Positions 27,009 to 34,743 of a stretch of 64,000 nucleotides of DNA are shown in pieces. The position numbers and the translations under genes were made by a program. Source of the stretch: Gemmatimonadaceae bacterium (GTDB lineage Bacteria; Gemmatimonadota; Gemmatimonadetes; Gemmatimonadales; Gemmatimonadaceae). How positions within the stretch are numbered: the first letter of the stretch is position 1; every line of letters begins with the position of its first letter. The stretch lies in the NCBI GenBank assembly GCA_019186945.1, contig JABAQJ010000010.1:1-64000 (forward strand). The letters run 5' to 3'. The notes under the pieces are model-generated. The model saw only the letters and a list, made by a program, of their open reading frames with translations, did not search any database and was not told where the DNA came from.

Positions 27009-30000
27009 ATGTCGAATACGGCGAAGCTCAGGAAACGCGCCACCGAGTTCGAACAGAAGAAACAGTTCGATAAGGCGTTGCAGCTGTATATCCAGCTGCT
27101 GAACGAGGCCGGGCGCGAACTGGACGACAGCGACCTGCAGTTGTACAACCGCGTGGGCGACCTGCTCATGCGCCAAGGCAGCACGTCGGAAGCCCTTGGC
27201 TATTACGAGAGCGCCGTCGACATGTACGCCGAGCGCGGCTTTCTGAACAACGCCATCGCGCTCTGCAGCAAGATCCTCCGGCAATCGCCGGCACGAACGG
27301 CGGTGTACTACAAGCTCGGCAAGATCTCGGCAAGCAAGGGATTCAAGAGCGACGCCAGGAAGAACTTCCTCGAATACGCGGATCGCATGGAGAAGGCCGG
27401 ACAGCGCCAGGAGGCGTTCCGTGCCCTCAAGGAATTCGCCGACCTCTGTCCCGACCAGGAAGATGTGCGGTTGATGCTGGCGGAAATGCTCTCGAAGGAC
27501 AATCGCAAGAGCGAAGCGCTCGACCAGCTGTCTGCCCTCTACGAGAAGCTCAACGTCGAAGGCAGGGACGTCGAAGCCAGAGCGACGCTCAATCGCATGA
27601 TCGCGATTGACCCGAACGTTCCGGCACCGGTGGCAGCCAGCAACAACAGCCGCAAGTCCAACGACCTCGTCTTCCTCGACCTTTCGGCCGAGTACGGTCA
27701 GTCGTTGGCACCGCCAGACGATCGCGCGCAGACCTCCTCCCTCGAACCGACGGACCCGCAGCAACCAGGCGACGAGGGCGATCGCGAGGACGCGCTGAAC
27801 GCGCCATCGCTTCAGGGGCTGGAGATCACATTCGTGCCGGGCTGGGAGCAGTCCGACGTCTCGAACTCGCACCCGCCCGTCCTCGACGAGGTCGAACCGG
27901 GCCCTGGCGAGGACTTGGAGCACGGTGCGAGCAGCCTGCTCGATGGGCTGAGCCTGATTTCGCCGGCGATGGAGGACGCTGTTGCGAGTCTGGAGGCGCC
28001 GGACTCGCCAGGAATCGAGGACGCGATCGCGTCCGACGAGTCCAGCACCGATCGACGGGTTCAAGGCCTCGCTCACGACTCGACCATCGACGCGATCGAC
28101 CTGCTGCTCGCGACGGAATTCGTGCCGCCGTCGCCGATCGACATCGTCGCCATGCCAGTCCCCATCGTAACCCACGAGATGGAAGCGGTGAGTTCACCGT
28201 CACCGATCGACGTGGTGGACGTCGGCGGCCAACCGGACGCTGGGCTGGACCTCCTGGCGGAACTGGCGTCGCCTTTCGAGCGGGGTCCGGCAACGGCAGG
28301 CGACTCTCCAGCACCGGAGCCGGCACCGATTCCTGGCTTCGAACTCGATGCGTTTGAGCTGCCAGTCCTGTCGATCGCACCGGAAGCGCAGGGCCTGGAT
28401 CCCTTTGCTCTCGTCGACCTGATACTCCCGGTCGCGGCCGAAGCGGCCTTGGAGGACGCATTCGCCGAAACCGCGACGCATGCAACGGTCGAACCCACGG
28501 CAAGCGATCCAAGCGAAGCAACCGGCGCAGGCCCCGCGTCGGAAGGCCTCACATCCGGTTCCGTCGAAGCCGCCGAAGCAGCGATGCCGTGCGCCGTGAA
28601 CATGGACACGGATGAGAGCGCGGAGTCACACCATGCCGCCGATGTGCCACGGGATCGCACCTTAACGGAAGAGCCAGTCCACGCAGCGGTCGATCCTTCT
28701 AACGGTGCGAGTTCCGTCGAATCGGAGGAGCGAATCGCGGCGCCAGCCGTGGCCGGTCATGGTGAATGCGCCAGCGCGCTCGGCCCCACCGTCGACGGGG
28801 TCGAACGCACCTCGAGCGATGCAACGGATACGGGCTGCCACGTCCCAGCCGCGACCGATACGGACTCCGGGGATGAACAACGAGTCCTTGCGGCGGCCAC
28901 GAACGATAGTACCGAAAGCACGGCCTCGATCGATACGTCAACGGGCGGGCCAACGTATCCATCTGCCAACACCTCGACGGAACCCCAAGGTCAAGAGACG
29001 GACGACAACCAGCAGAGCGGTAGTGGCTTGCTGCTGGATGTACCGGGGTTTGGTGTGAGCGATCCGGAGGCCTCCACGTTCCATCCGAGCCCTCGGCTGT
29101 CGATTCTGACTCTGCAACCGGATTCCTGGAGCAGCGACGAGACTCCGGAAGTGCTGATAGACGGCGAATGGCACGACGAGCACGTCGCCGACGCAGCGCA
29201 CGTTGCGTCGGGCGAGGCACCAGAGGATCACGCGCGATTCGACGACCTGTCGGCAGCGATGATGTGGACGCCAGAAGAAGAAGGCGCTCCAGATGCGTTT
29301 GCGATGTCGCCGATCCTGGGATCTGCGCATGGACACGTATCGTTCGGTGGTGTCGAGGATCAGCTGCGCAGGCGGTTGGAACTGGTCCCGGAGAACTGGG
29401 CGCTGCGCCGCCAACTGGGCGAGGCCCTGCTCGAAGCGGGCGATCGCGATGCGGGGCTGTACGAGCTGGATCTGGCGATGGTTGGCCACGAACTGTCAGG
29501 CAATCTGGACGGCGCGATGGACGTCGCTGACGAAATCGTTCGTCTCATTCCGTCGTCCGTTCGCCATCACCAGAAGCGGGTCGAGTACTCCGTGCGCGCA
29601 GGAGATCGCAGCAGGCTCGTTGGCGCGTACATGGAGCTGGGTGACGCCTTATTTCGTGACGGCGAAGTAGACAAGTCCATCGCGGTCTACTCCCGAGTGC
29701 TGGAACTCTCTCCCGGACACGACGGCGCAACGTTCGCCCTTTCCACGCTTGCGCCTGTGGGGTCAGTCACCGAAAGCGGCATCCCGACAGTGGTCGCCGT
29801 GCCCGACGATGCGTTTTCCGAGTGGGAGCCGCCGGCACATGTTCTCGACAGTTTCGTCTCGGCCCGGTCCGACGAGTATCCGTGCCTGGCAACCGAGTGC
29901 GAAAGCGCGTCGGATTGCGACCAATCGACTGCCAGCGATGCCCCCTGCAGGTCAGAAATCGATCAGGCTGCCACAGAGGATCCGGTCACCGCGGACCTCG

Positions 30001-31055
30001 ACGAATCCAAGCGAGACGCGTCCGTGGAAACGGCTAAGGATGCAGATTCGGCGAAGATCGTTGCGGCCGCCGAATCCTCTGCCGGCCCCAGCATCGAGCT
30101 GGCGGACTCGCTGGTTGTGGCGAGCGGGGCTGTCGAGACGGCCGCCCTTCGAGAGGTCGATTCCTCCGATCGTCGGGAATCGGGAGCGCCCGAGGCGGTT
30201 GGAGAGCCAGATCCATCCATGGAGTCCGATGGAATCGGTGCCGAGGGGACGGGAAGTCAGGCAACGGTGATGGACGCGGGCGATCCGGTACGATGTCACG
30301 AGGAAATTTTCGAGGGCCAACAGGAGCCTGCTTCACCGGCCGAGAACGCCCCGACACTGGAGGTCGTCGTCGAATCCGCCCTTGACGTACCGGCGCTACG
30401 TGCTTCCATGCCGCAGCTCGCCGCTGACTCGCACCAGTCGATCATCGCCCCGGCTGATCCCGCTAACGCAGAAGGCGCACTCATCGCACGGGCTCGCTCG
30501 ATGACCCCGGTCGGGGCCCGCGACGACGAGTACGTCGATCTCGGCGAATGGCTGCGGATGACGGAGCCACCTCGAACGACCCGAATGGTCGTGGCGGAAG
30601 CCGGGCCATCGGGTAATGAGCAGGCGGATTTTGAGGAGATGCTTCGTCGGTTCAAGCTGGGCATCGCGGAGAACGTCGACGATGAGGACTTCGCATCGCA
30701 TTACGATCTCGGCGTAGCGTACAAGGAAATGGGACTGATCGACGAGGCCATCGCGCAGTTTCAGCGAGCGCTTCGCGGGGAAGAGCACCGGATCAAGTCG
30801 TATGAAGCGCTTGGGCAGTGCTTCGTGGACAAGAGCCAGTACGCAGTTGCCACGGCCCTGCTGCAGCGAGCCGCGGACTCATCGCATGGCGACGACCACC
30901 GTTTGGTGGGGGTCCTGTACCTGCTTGGATATTCGATGGAGATGGTGGGGCACCGGAGTGAGGCATTGCGTTATTATCAACGCGTCTTTGCCGTGGACAT
31001 CGAGTTCCGAGATGTGGTAAGGCGAGTCGCCGCGATGGAGCATCAGCCAACGTGA
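27009..31055 (+). CDS. Very large TPR protein with acidic low-complexity linkers, function unknown
   Basis: 1348 residues, not recognised as a named family. Three TPR modules are separated by two long Ala/Glu/Asp/Ser/Thr-rich, probably disordered linkers. Module 1 is at residues 1-210 (LYNRVGDLLMRQGSTSEALG, YESAVDMYAERGFLNNAIAL, YKLGKISASKGFKSDARKNF). Module 2 is at about 777-905 (LRRQLGEALLEAGDRDAGLY, YMELGDALFRDGEVDKSIAV). Module 3 is at about 1205-1348 (YDLGVAYKEMGLIDEAIAQF, YEALGQCFVDKSQYAVATAL). There is no signal peptide or membrane segment, so it is probably cytoplasmic and a scaffold. It overlaps the polyprenyl synthase gene by 4 bases and shares architecture with the 928-residue protein at 34744-37530. 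Linker base composition resembles the neighbours, so there is no sign of transfer. Confidence 0.85.
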   Translation: MSNTAKLRKRATEFEQKKQFDKALQLYIQLLNEAGRELDDSDLQLYNRVGDLLMRQGSTSEALGYYESAVDMYAERGFLNNAIALCSKILRQSPARTAVYYKLGKISASKGFKSDARKNFLEYADRMEKAGQRQEAFRALKEFADLCPDQEDVRLMLAEMLSKDNRKSEALDQLSALYEKLNVEGRDVEARATLNRMIAIDPNVPAPVAASNNSRKSNDLVFLDLSAEYGQSLAPPDDRAQTSSLEPTDPQQPGDEGDREDALNAPSLQGLEITFVPGWEQSDVSNSHPPVLDEVEPGPGEDLEHGASSLLDGLSLISPAMEDAVASLEAPDSPGIEDAIASDESSTDRRVQGLAHDSTIDAIDLLLATEFVPPSPIDIVAMPVPIVTHEMEAVSSPSPIDVVDVGGQPDAGLDLLAELASPFERGPATAGDSPAPEPAPIPGFELDAFELPVLSIAPEAQGLDPFALVDLILPVAAEAALEDAFAETATHATVEPTASDPSEATGAGPASEGLTSGSVEAAEAAMPCAVNMDTDESAESHHAADVPRDRTLTEEPVHAAVDPSNGASSVESEERIAAPAVAGHGECASALGPTVDGVERTSSDATDTGCHVPAATDTDSGDEQRVLAAATNDSTESTASIDTSTGGPTYPSANTSTEPQGQETDDNQQSGSGLLLDVPGFGVSDPEASTFHPSPRLSILTLQPDSWSSDETPEVLIDGEWHDEHVADAAHVASGEAPEDHARFDDLSAAMMWTPEEEGAPDAFAMSPILGSAHGHVSFGGVEDQLRRRLELVPENWALRRQLGEALLEAGDRDAGLYELDLAMVGHELSGNLDGAMDVADEIVRLIPSSVRHHQKRVEYSVRAGDRSRLVGAYMELGDALFRDGEVDKSIAVYSRVLELSPGHDGATFALSTLAPVGSVTESGIPTVVAVPDDAFSEWEPPAHVLDSFVSARSDEYPCLATECESASDCDQSTASDAPCRSEIDQAATEDPVTADLDESKRDASVETAKDADSAKIVAAAESSAGPSIELADSLVVASGAVETAALREVDSSDRRESGAPEAVGEPDPSMESDGIGAEGTGSQATVMDAGDPVRCHEEIFEGQQEPASPAENAPTLEVVVESALDVPALRASMPQLAADSHQSIIAPADPANAEGALIARARSMTPVGARDDEYVDLGEWLRMTEPPRTTRMVVAEAGPSGNEQADFEEMLRRFKLGIAENVDDEDFASHYDLGVAYKEMGLIDEAIAQFQRALRGEEHRIKSYEALGQCFVDKSQYAVATALLQRAADSSHGDDHRLVGVLYLLGYSMEMVGHRSEALRYYQRVFAVDIEFRDVVRRVAAMEHQPT

Positions 31056-32056
31056 CATCACACCCCCGTGTGACACCGGTAGCCCCCGCTGGACTGCCAG
31101 ACATTCAGGATCCCGTAGCTGACGCTCTCCGTCGTGTATCCGAAGAGATGTGGCGAATAGTGGCCATCTCCGGCGATGCTTTTGCTGGCGTCAGTCGGCA
31201 TCTCATGCTGATGAAGGGCAAGATGTTTCGGCCCACGCTCCTGTTGTTGGCGAGTGAGGCCGAAGGCTCTCCCGAGCCGCGTGCTACCGCTTACGCCGCC
31301 GTGCTGGAACTGATCCACCTGGCAACCCTCGTGCACGACGATGCGGTGGACCACTCGGTGCTGCGCCGCGGCATGCCGACGATCAACGCGCTTTTCACGC
31401 ATCAGGTGTCGGTCATTGCCGGCGATTTCCTCTATTCACGGGCCGTGCAGGAACTGGTGCGTCTTGGGGATATGGAGCCGTTGCGGGTGCTGGCCAAGGC
31501 ATCCAACGAGCTCACGCTGGGTGAAATGCGCCAGCTTGCCGCGCTCGACGCTCTCGCGTTTTCCGAGGACGACTACGAGTTCCTGATTCGGGCCAAGACG
31601 GCGGCGCTGTTTTCCGCGGCGTGCGAGGTCGGTGCCTTGTGTGGTGCTCCTGCCTACAGGGAGCCGTTGCGGCTGTATGGGGAACGCCTCGGCATGGCTT
31701 TTCAGGTTGCGGACGACCTGCTTGACTACACGGCAAGCGAAGAGACAACCGGGAAACCGACAGGTCTCGACCTTCGCGAACACAAGGTGACGCTGCCGCT
31801 GATTCATGCGCTCAAGTCGCTATCGATACCGGAACGCGCTCCGATCGATGAGCTGTTTCGAACACCGGAGCCCACGGATAACCAGATTGCACGCGTCGTC
31901 GACGTGGTGCGGGAGGCAGGTGGCCTGGAGTACGCGAGGCGGCGTGGGGAGGAGTTCGCTGCTCAGGCAGAAGAGGCCATCTCTGTGCTGCCCGTGACCG
32001 CGGCGCGCGCTGCCCTCTACGAAGCCGTCGCCTACGTCATGGCCCGGAGGTCTTGA
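31052..32056 (+). CDS. Polyprenyl diphosphate synthase
   Basis: 334 residues, GTG start overlapping the TPR gene. It is a trans-isoprenyl synthase with both aspartate-rich motifs: D96-D97-A-V-D100 (FARM) and D221-D222-L-L-D225 (SARM), plus the [13 protein letters not shown] and [11 protein letters not shown] helices. It elongates allylic diphosphates with IPP. In a respiring bacterium of this type the product is most likely the octa- or heptaprenyl chain of menaquinone, but chain length cannot be read safely from sequence. It is followed directly by a small membrane-protein gene (TGATG junction). Confidence 0.93.
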   Translation: MTSHPRVTPVAPAGLPDIQDPVADALRRVSEEMWRIVAISGDAFAGVSRHLMLMKGKMFRPTLLLLASEAEGSPEPRATAYAAVLELIHLATLVHDDAVDHSVLRRGMPTINALFTHQVSVIAGDFLYSRAVQELVRLGDMEPLRVLAKASNELTLGEMRQLAALDALAFSEDDYEFLIRAKTAALFSAACEVGALCGAPAYREPLRLYGERLGMAFQVADDLLDYTASEETTGKPTGLDLREHKVTLPLIHALKSLSIPERAPIDELFRTPEPTDNQIARVVDVVREAGGLEYARRRGEEFAAQAEEAISVLPVTAARAALYEAVAYVMARRS

Positions 32057-32334
32057 TGAACAAGTCGTCGCCCCGGCACCGCCCGCTCTTTCATGCCTTC
32101 GTTCTTGCCCTCGGCTTCGTTGTTGGCGGGTTCATGACGACTTTTGCGAGGAAGTTTCTCCCCGTGGGCGCGGTGAAGGAGTTCCTGACGACAGGCGTCA
32201 CTCCTTCTCTCGGGCCGATGAAGGTAGATTTGGTTATCTTAAGCCTCTCGCTGGGCCCAATCGCCCTCGACGTGTCGCTCCTGAGTCTGGTCGGGGTACT
32301 GATCGCGTACCTGATTGCGCGGTCGCTCTTCTAG
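32056..32334 (+). CDS. Small membrane protein, DUF4321-like
   Basis: 92 residues from ATG 32056, whose first base is the last base of the preceding stop. Two hydrophobic segments: about residues 12-30 ([20 protein letters not shown]) and 70-90 ([20 protein letters not shown]). The intervening part ([31 protein letters not shown]) resembles the DUF4321 family of short two-helix proteins; this is recognition by general look, not a search. It precedes tatA by 8 bases. Function unknown. Confidence 0.75.
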   Translation: MNKSSPRHRPLFHAFVLALGFVVGGFMTTFARKFLPVGAVKEFLTTGVTPSLGPMKVDLVILSLSLGPIALDVSLLSLVGVLIAYLIARSLF

Positions 32335-32342
32335 GAGACGTT

Positions 32343-32600
32343 ATGAATTTCGGCAACCTGGGCTTCACAGAGATCCTGATGATCGTCGTCGTCGTGCTGC
32401 TGCTCTTCGGCGCGAAGCGACTTCCAGAGATCGGCTCGTCGTTCGGAAGGGGGATTCGAGAGTTCAAGAAGAGCCTGACGGACGTGAACGAAGAGATCAC
32501 CAAGCCCGCGCGAACGGAGCGCCTGTCGCAGCCAGCTGCGAACATGGAGACTCGTGCGGAGGAGGAAGCTCGGCCTGAGCCGAAGCGTCTGTTGAACTAG
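32343..32600 (+). CDS. tatA: Twin-arginine translocase subunit TatA/TatE
   Basis: 85 residues with AGGAG 5-9 bases before the ATG. One N-terminal membrane helix ([20 protein letters not shown]), the [10 protein letters not shown] hinge, an amphipathic helix ([16 protein letters not shown]) and a short charged tail give the full TatA architecture. It forms the protein-conducting element with TatC (18494-19267). No TatB is visible, so a TatA-C minimal system is possible. It is the last gene before a strong terminator. Confidence 0.96.
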   Translation: MNFGNLGFTEILMIVVVVLLLFGAKRLPEIGSSFGRGIREFKKSLTDVNEEITKPARTERLSQPAANMETRAEEEARPEPKRLLN

Positions 32601-32620
32601 AGATCCGAGTTCAGTAGCGA

Positions 32621-32655
32621 AAGGGAGGGCCGACTCAGCGAGTCGGCCCTCCCTT
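32621..32655. terminator. Strong bidirectional terminator between tatA and ppiD
   Basis: A perfect 16-bp stem (AAGGGAGGGCCGACTC against GAGTCGGCCCTCCCTT) with a 3-nt loop AGC lies in the 78-base gap between two convergent genes. It is the longest perfect inverted repeat noticed in the window. T-runs are weak on both sides (TTCGTTA on the plus strand). Convergence and symmetry support a two-way terminator. Confidence 0.8.
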
Positions 32656-32678
32656 CGTTATGACGCGGCGAGCGATTC

Positions 32679-34520
32679 CTACTGGACTGTAGCCGCGGCC
32701 TGTTCGCGGGCGGAAGCGTTCAGTTCCTTGCGCTTGTCCTTGATGTTCGCCTGCTTGCGAACGCCCTCGATGTAGTTACGAATCCGCGCTTCGCGCAGGG
32801 AGTTCATCGCCTGTTTCCGCTGGTCACTCTTCTGCACGACCCAGGCTGCCGAATCGGCTTCCACGCGCCGATCGACTCGAATAACGAACACGCCCTCGTC
32901 CGCGACGATCGGCTCCGATACGGCACCCACGGGAAGTGAGAAGGCAGCGCCAATCGGCGCGTTCAACCGTCCCAAGCCTGGGACGAAACCCGGTCGGGCG
33001 AAGGATGGTGACTTGGTAACGGTGAGATCTTTTGCCTTCGCAGCTGCATCGAGCGATGTGCGCGCGGCCTCTGAAGCGAACGCCTGCGCCTGGGGCAGTA
33101 TCAGCTCGGCTTTCTTCCGCTGAGTCAGCGTAGCGACGATCTGGTCCTTCACGTCAGCCAGCGGAGCGATACCTCCCTCGCTGAGCGTATCGAGTCTGGC
33201 GACGAAGTACGCCTCGTCCGAGTCGAACATATCACTGATATCACCGACTCTCGCACCACCGAAGGCCCAGGCACTGACGCTCGGAACCACGCGCCCCGCA
33301 GCGAACAGCGGCTGTCCTTCGACTGCTATCGCACGTTCCGGGGCAAGCTTCAACAGGGTCGCTGCCGAGTCCAGCCGAGAGGGAATGCTCGTTCCCGCGG
33401 CGATCTTGACCAGTGAGTCCGCCTTCCTGTCTGTTCGCATCGCGGAACTGTCGCTCTGCTGAATGCGGAGCAGGATGTGCCGCAGCGAGAGCGTGTCACC
33501 CTTCCGCGAATCGATCTTGATCAGGTGATATCCGAAGGACGTCGCCACCGGCTGCGAAATCTCGCCGGGCTTGAGCGCATAGGCGGCAGACTCGAACTCC
33601 GGTACAAAGCGTCCCTTGCCGCCTCGTCCGAGCGATCCACCGTCGGCAGCGGACACCGAATCTGCCGACTCTCGCTTCGCGACGTCCTCGAACTTGGCTC
33701 CCTTGAGAATCTCCTCCCGCAGTGCAAGCGCCCGATTGCGGACGGTAGCGCTGTCTGCCGTGGTGATGGCGCGCGGAATTGCCAGGAGAGTCATGACCGC
33801 ACGGCCTGGCCGTTCGAACCGCTTCCTGTTCTGGTCGTAGTAGGTTCGCACCTCGGCTTCGCTGACCTTGATCGTGCTGTCGGGGATCGACGATGGGTCG
33901 AAGTGCACGAAACTCACCTGAGCGGAATCGTTCAGATCCCTGTATACCGCCCACAGCTTCGCGTCGCTCACGTAAACGTCACCGGCGAGCTGGTCGTAGA
34001 GTTTCGCCCGCGGTATCTCCGACCTGTAGTAGTTCTCGAGCTGGACGAGGAGGCCCTGTTGGCGAGACGCCGGGCTCTTGAGAAGTCGCTGATACTTCGC
34101 GAGATCGAACTGGCCGTCCGTCTGGAGTTCGGGATTTTGCATCAGTTCCGGCGGCGGATTGAACTGCGCCGCCTGGATGATCTCGTCGTCCGTCACCGAT
34201 ATCTTGCGCTTCTTGTACTCCTGGTCCAGCAGAATTGCGGTTACCAGCTGGTCGAACGCCTGGTCCTCGACTCGGCGTCGTTCGTCCAGCGTGAGGCTCT
34301 TTCCAGTCTGGCGCTCCTCCTGCTGGGCAAGGTTATTCGATAGGTTGAGCCAGGAGACATACGGGATGTCCACACCGTTGACCGCGCCGACGACGGAGCT
34401 CGTGGAGATGGGTTCGCGGCCGAGGAGTCCGGACGTCTCCACGAAAAGGAATCCACCTACGAAGGAAGCGACCACGAAGAGCCAAATCCACTTGGCATTG
34501 GCCCGCATCTGTTGCAGCAA
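32679..34520 (-). CDS. PpiD-like membrane-anchored peptidyl-prolyl isomerase/chaperone
   Basis: 613 residues, TTG start at 34518-34520 with AGGAG just upstream; ATG at 34506-34508 is the alternative. An N-terminal inner-membrane anchor (KWIWLFVVASFVGGFLFV) leads to a periplasmic SurA_N-like chaperone region. A parvulin domain follows at about residues 270-350 (GGSLGRGGKGRFVPEFESAA, LKPGEISQPVATSFGYHLIK, LRHILLRI), then a C-terminal helical part that includes a second, degenerate PPIase-like segment (PVGAVSEPIVADEGVFVIRV). PpiD helps newly secreted proteins fold at the periplasmic exit of SecYEG. It is one of few minus-strand genes and is divergent from the second large TPR gene. Confidence 0.88.
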   Translation of the reverse strand: MLQQMRANAKWIWLFVVASFVGGFLFVETSGLLGREPISTSSVVGAVNGVDIPYVSWLNLSNNLAQQEERQTGKSLTLDERRRVEDQAFDQLVTAILLDQEYKKRKISVTDDEIIQAAQFNPPPELMQNPELQTDGQFDLAKYQRLLKSPASRQQGLLVQLENYYRSEIPRAKLYDQLAGDVYVSDAKLWAVYRDLNDSAQVSFVHFDPSSIPDSTIKVSEAEVRTYYDQNRKRFERPGRAVMTLLAIPRAITTADSATVRNRALALREEILKGAKFEDVAKRESADSVSAADGGSLGRGGKGRFVPEFESAAYALKPGEISQPVATSFGYHLIKIDSRKGDTLSLRHILLRIQQSDSSAMRTDRKADSLVKIAAGTSIPSRLDSAATLLKLAPERAIAVEGQPLFAAGRVVPSVSAWAFGGARVGDISDMFDSDEAYFVARLDTLSEGGIAPLADVKDQIVATLTQRKKAELILPQAQAFASEAARTSLDAAAKAKDLTVTKSPSFARPGFVPGLGRLNAPIGAAFSLPVGAVSEPIVADEGVFVIRVDRRVEADSAAWVVQKSDQRKQAMNSLREARIRNYIEGVRKQANIKDKRKELNASAREQAAATVQ

Positions 34521-34572
34521 GGGCTCACTCCTGACGAAAATCGATCCTGATGACGCTCACTCGAAGCCAACA

Positions 34573-34602
34573 AAGCTATTTGTGACCTGAGTCTAAAAGC
34601 AA
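34573..34602 (-). promoter_or_regulatory. Sigma70-type promoter of ppiD
   Basis: Read on the minus strand: TTGCTT (34602-34597), 18 bases, TAGCTT (34578-34573). Both hexamers fit a housekeeping sigma consensus (TTGACA / TANNNT). The predicted start near 34566 leaves a leader of about 46 bases with an AGGAG before the TTG start. The same -10 hexamer, TAGCTT, is used in the putative hldA promoter. Confidence 0.5.
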
Positions 34603-34743
34603 GTTGGAGTGTCACTTCGGCCGCGGGGACAGCGCATCCTCCGGCTGTCACGTCTGCAAACGTCGCTCGTCATTTGTGAGAGCGCTTGCGTGCGCTCGAA
34701 GGTTGCCCCATTTCACCCGGCGCTTTCCCACCGAGGCCGCGGC

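Noticed and set aside
28500-29100. Low-complexity part of the 1348-residue protein as a horizontally acquired insert or pseudogene
   Set aside because: The frame is intact, GC-rich third positions persist and TPR modules resume in frame on both sides.
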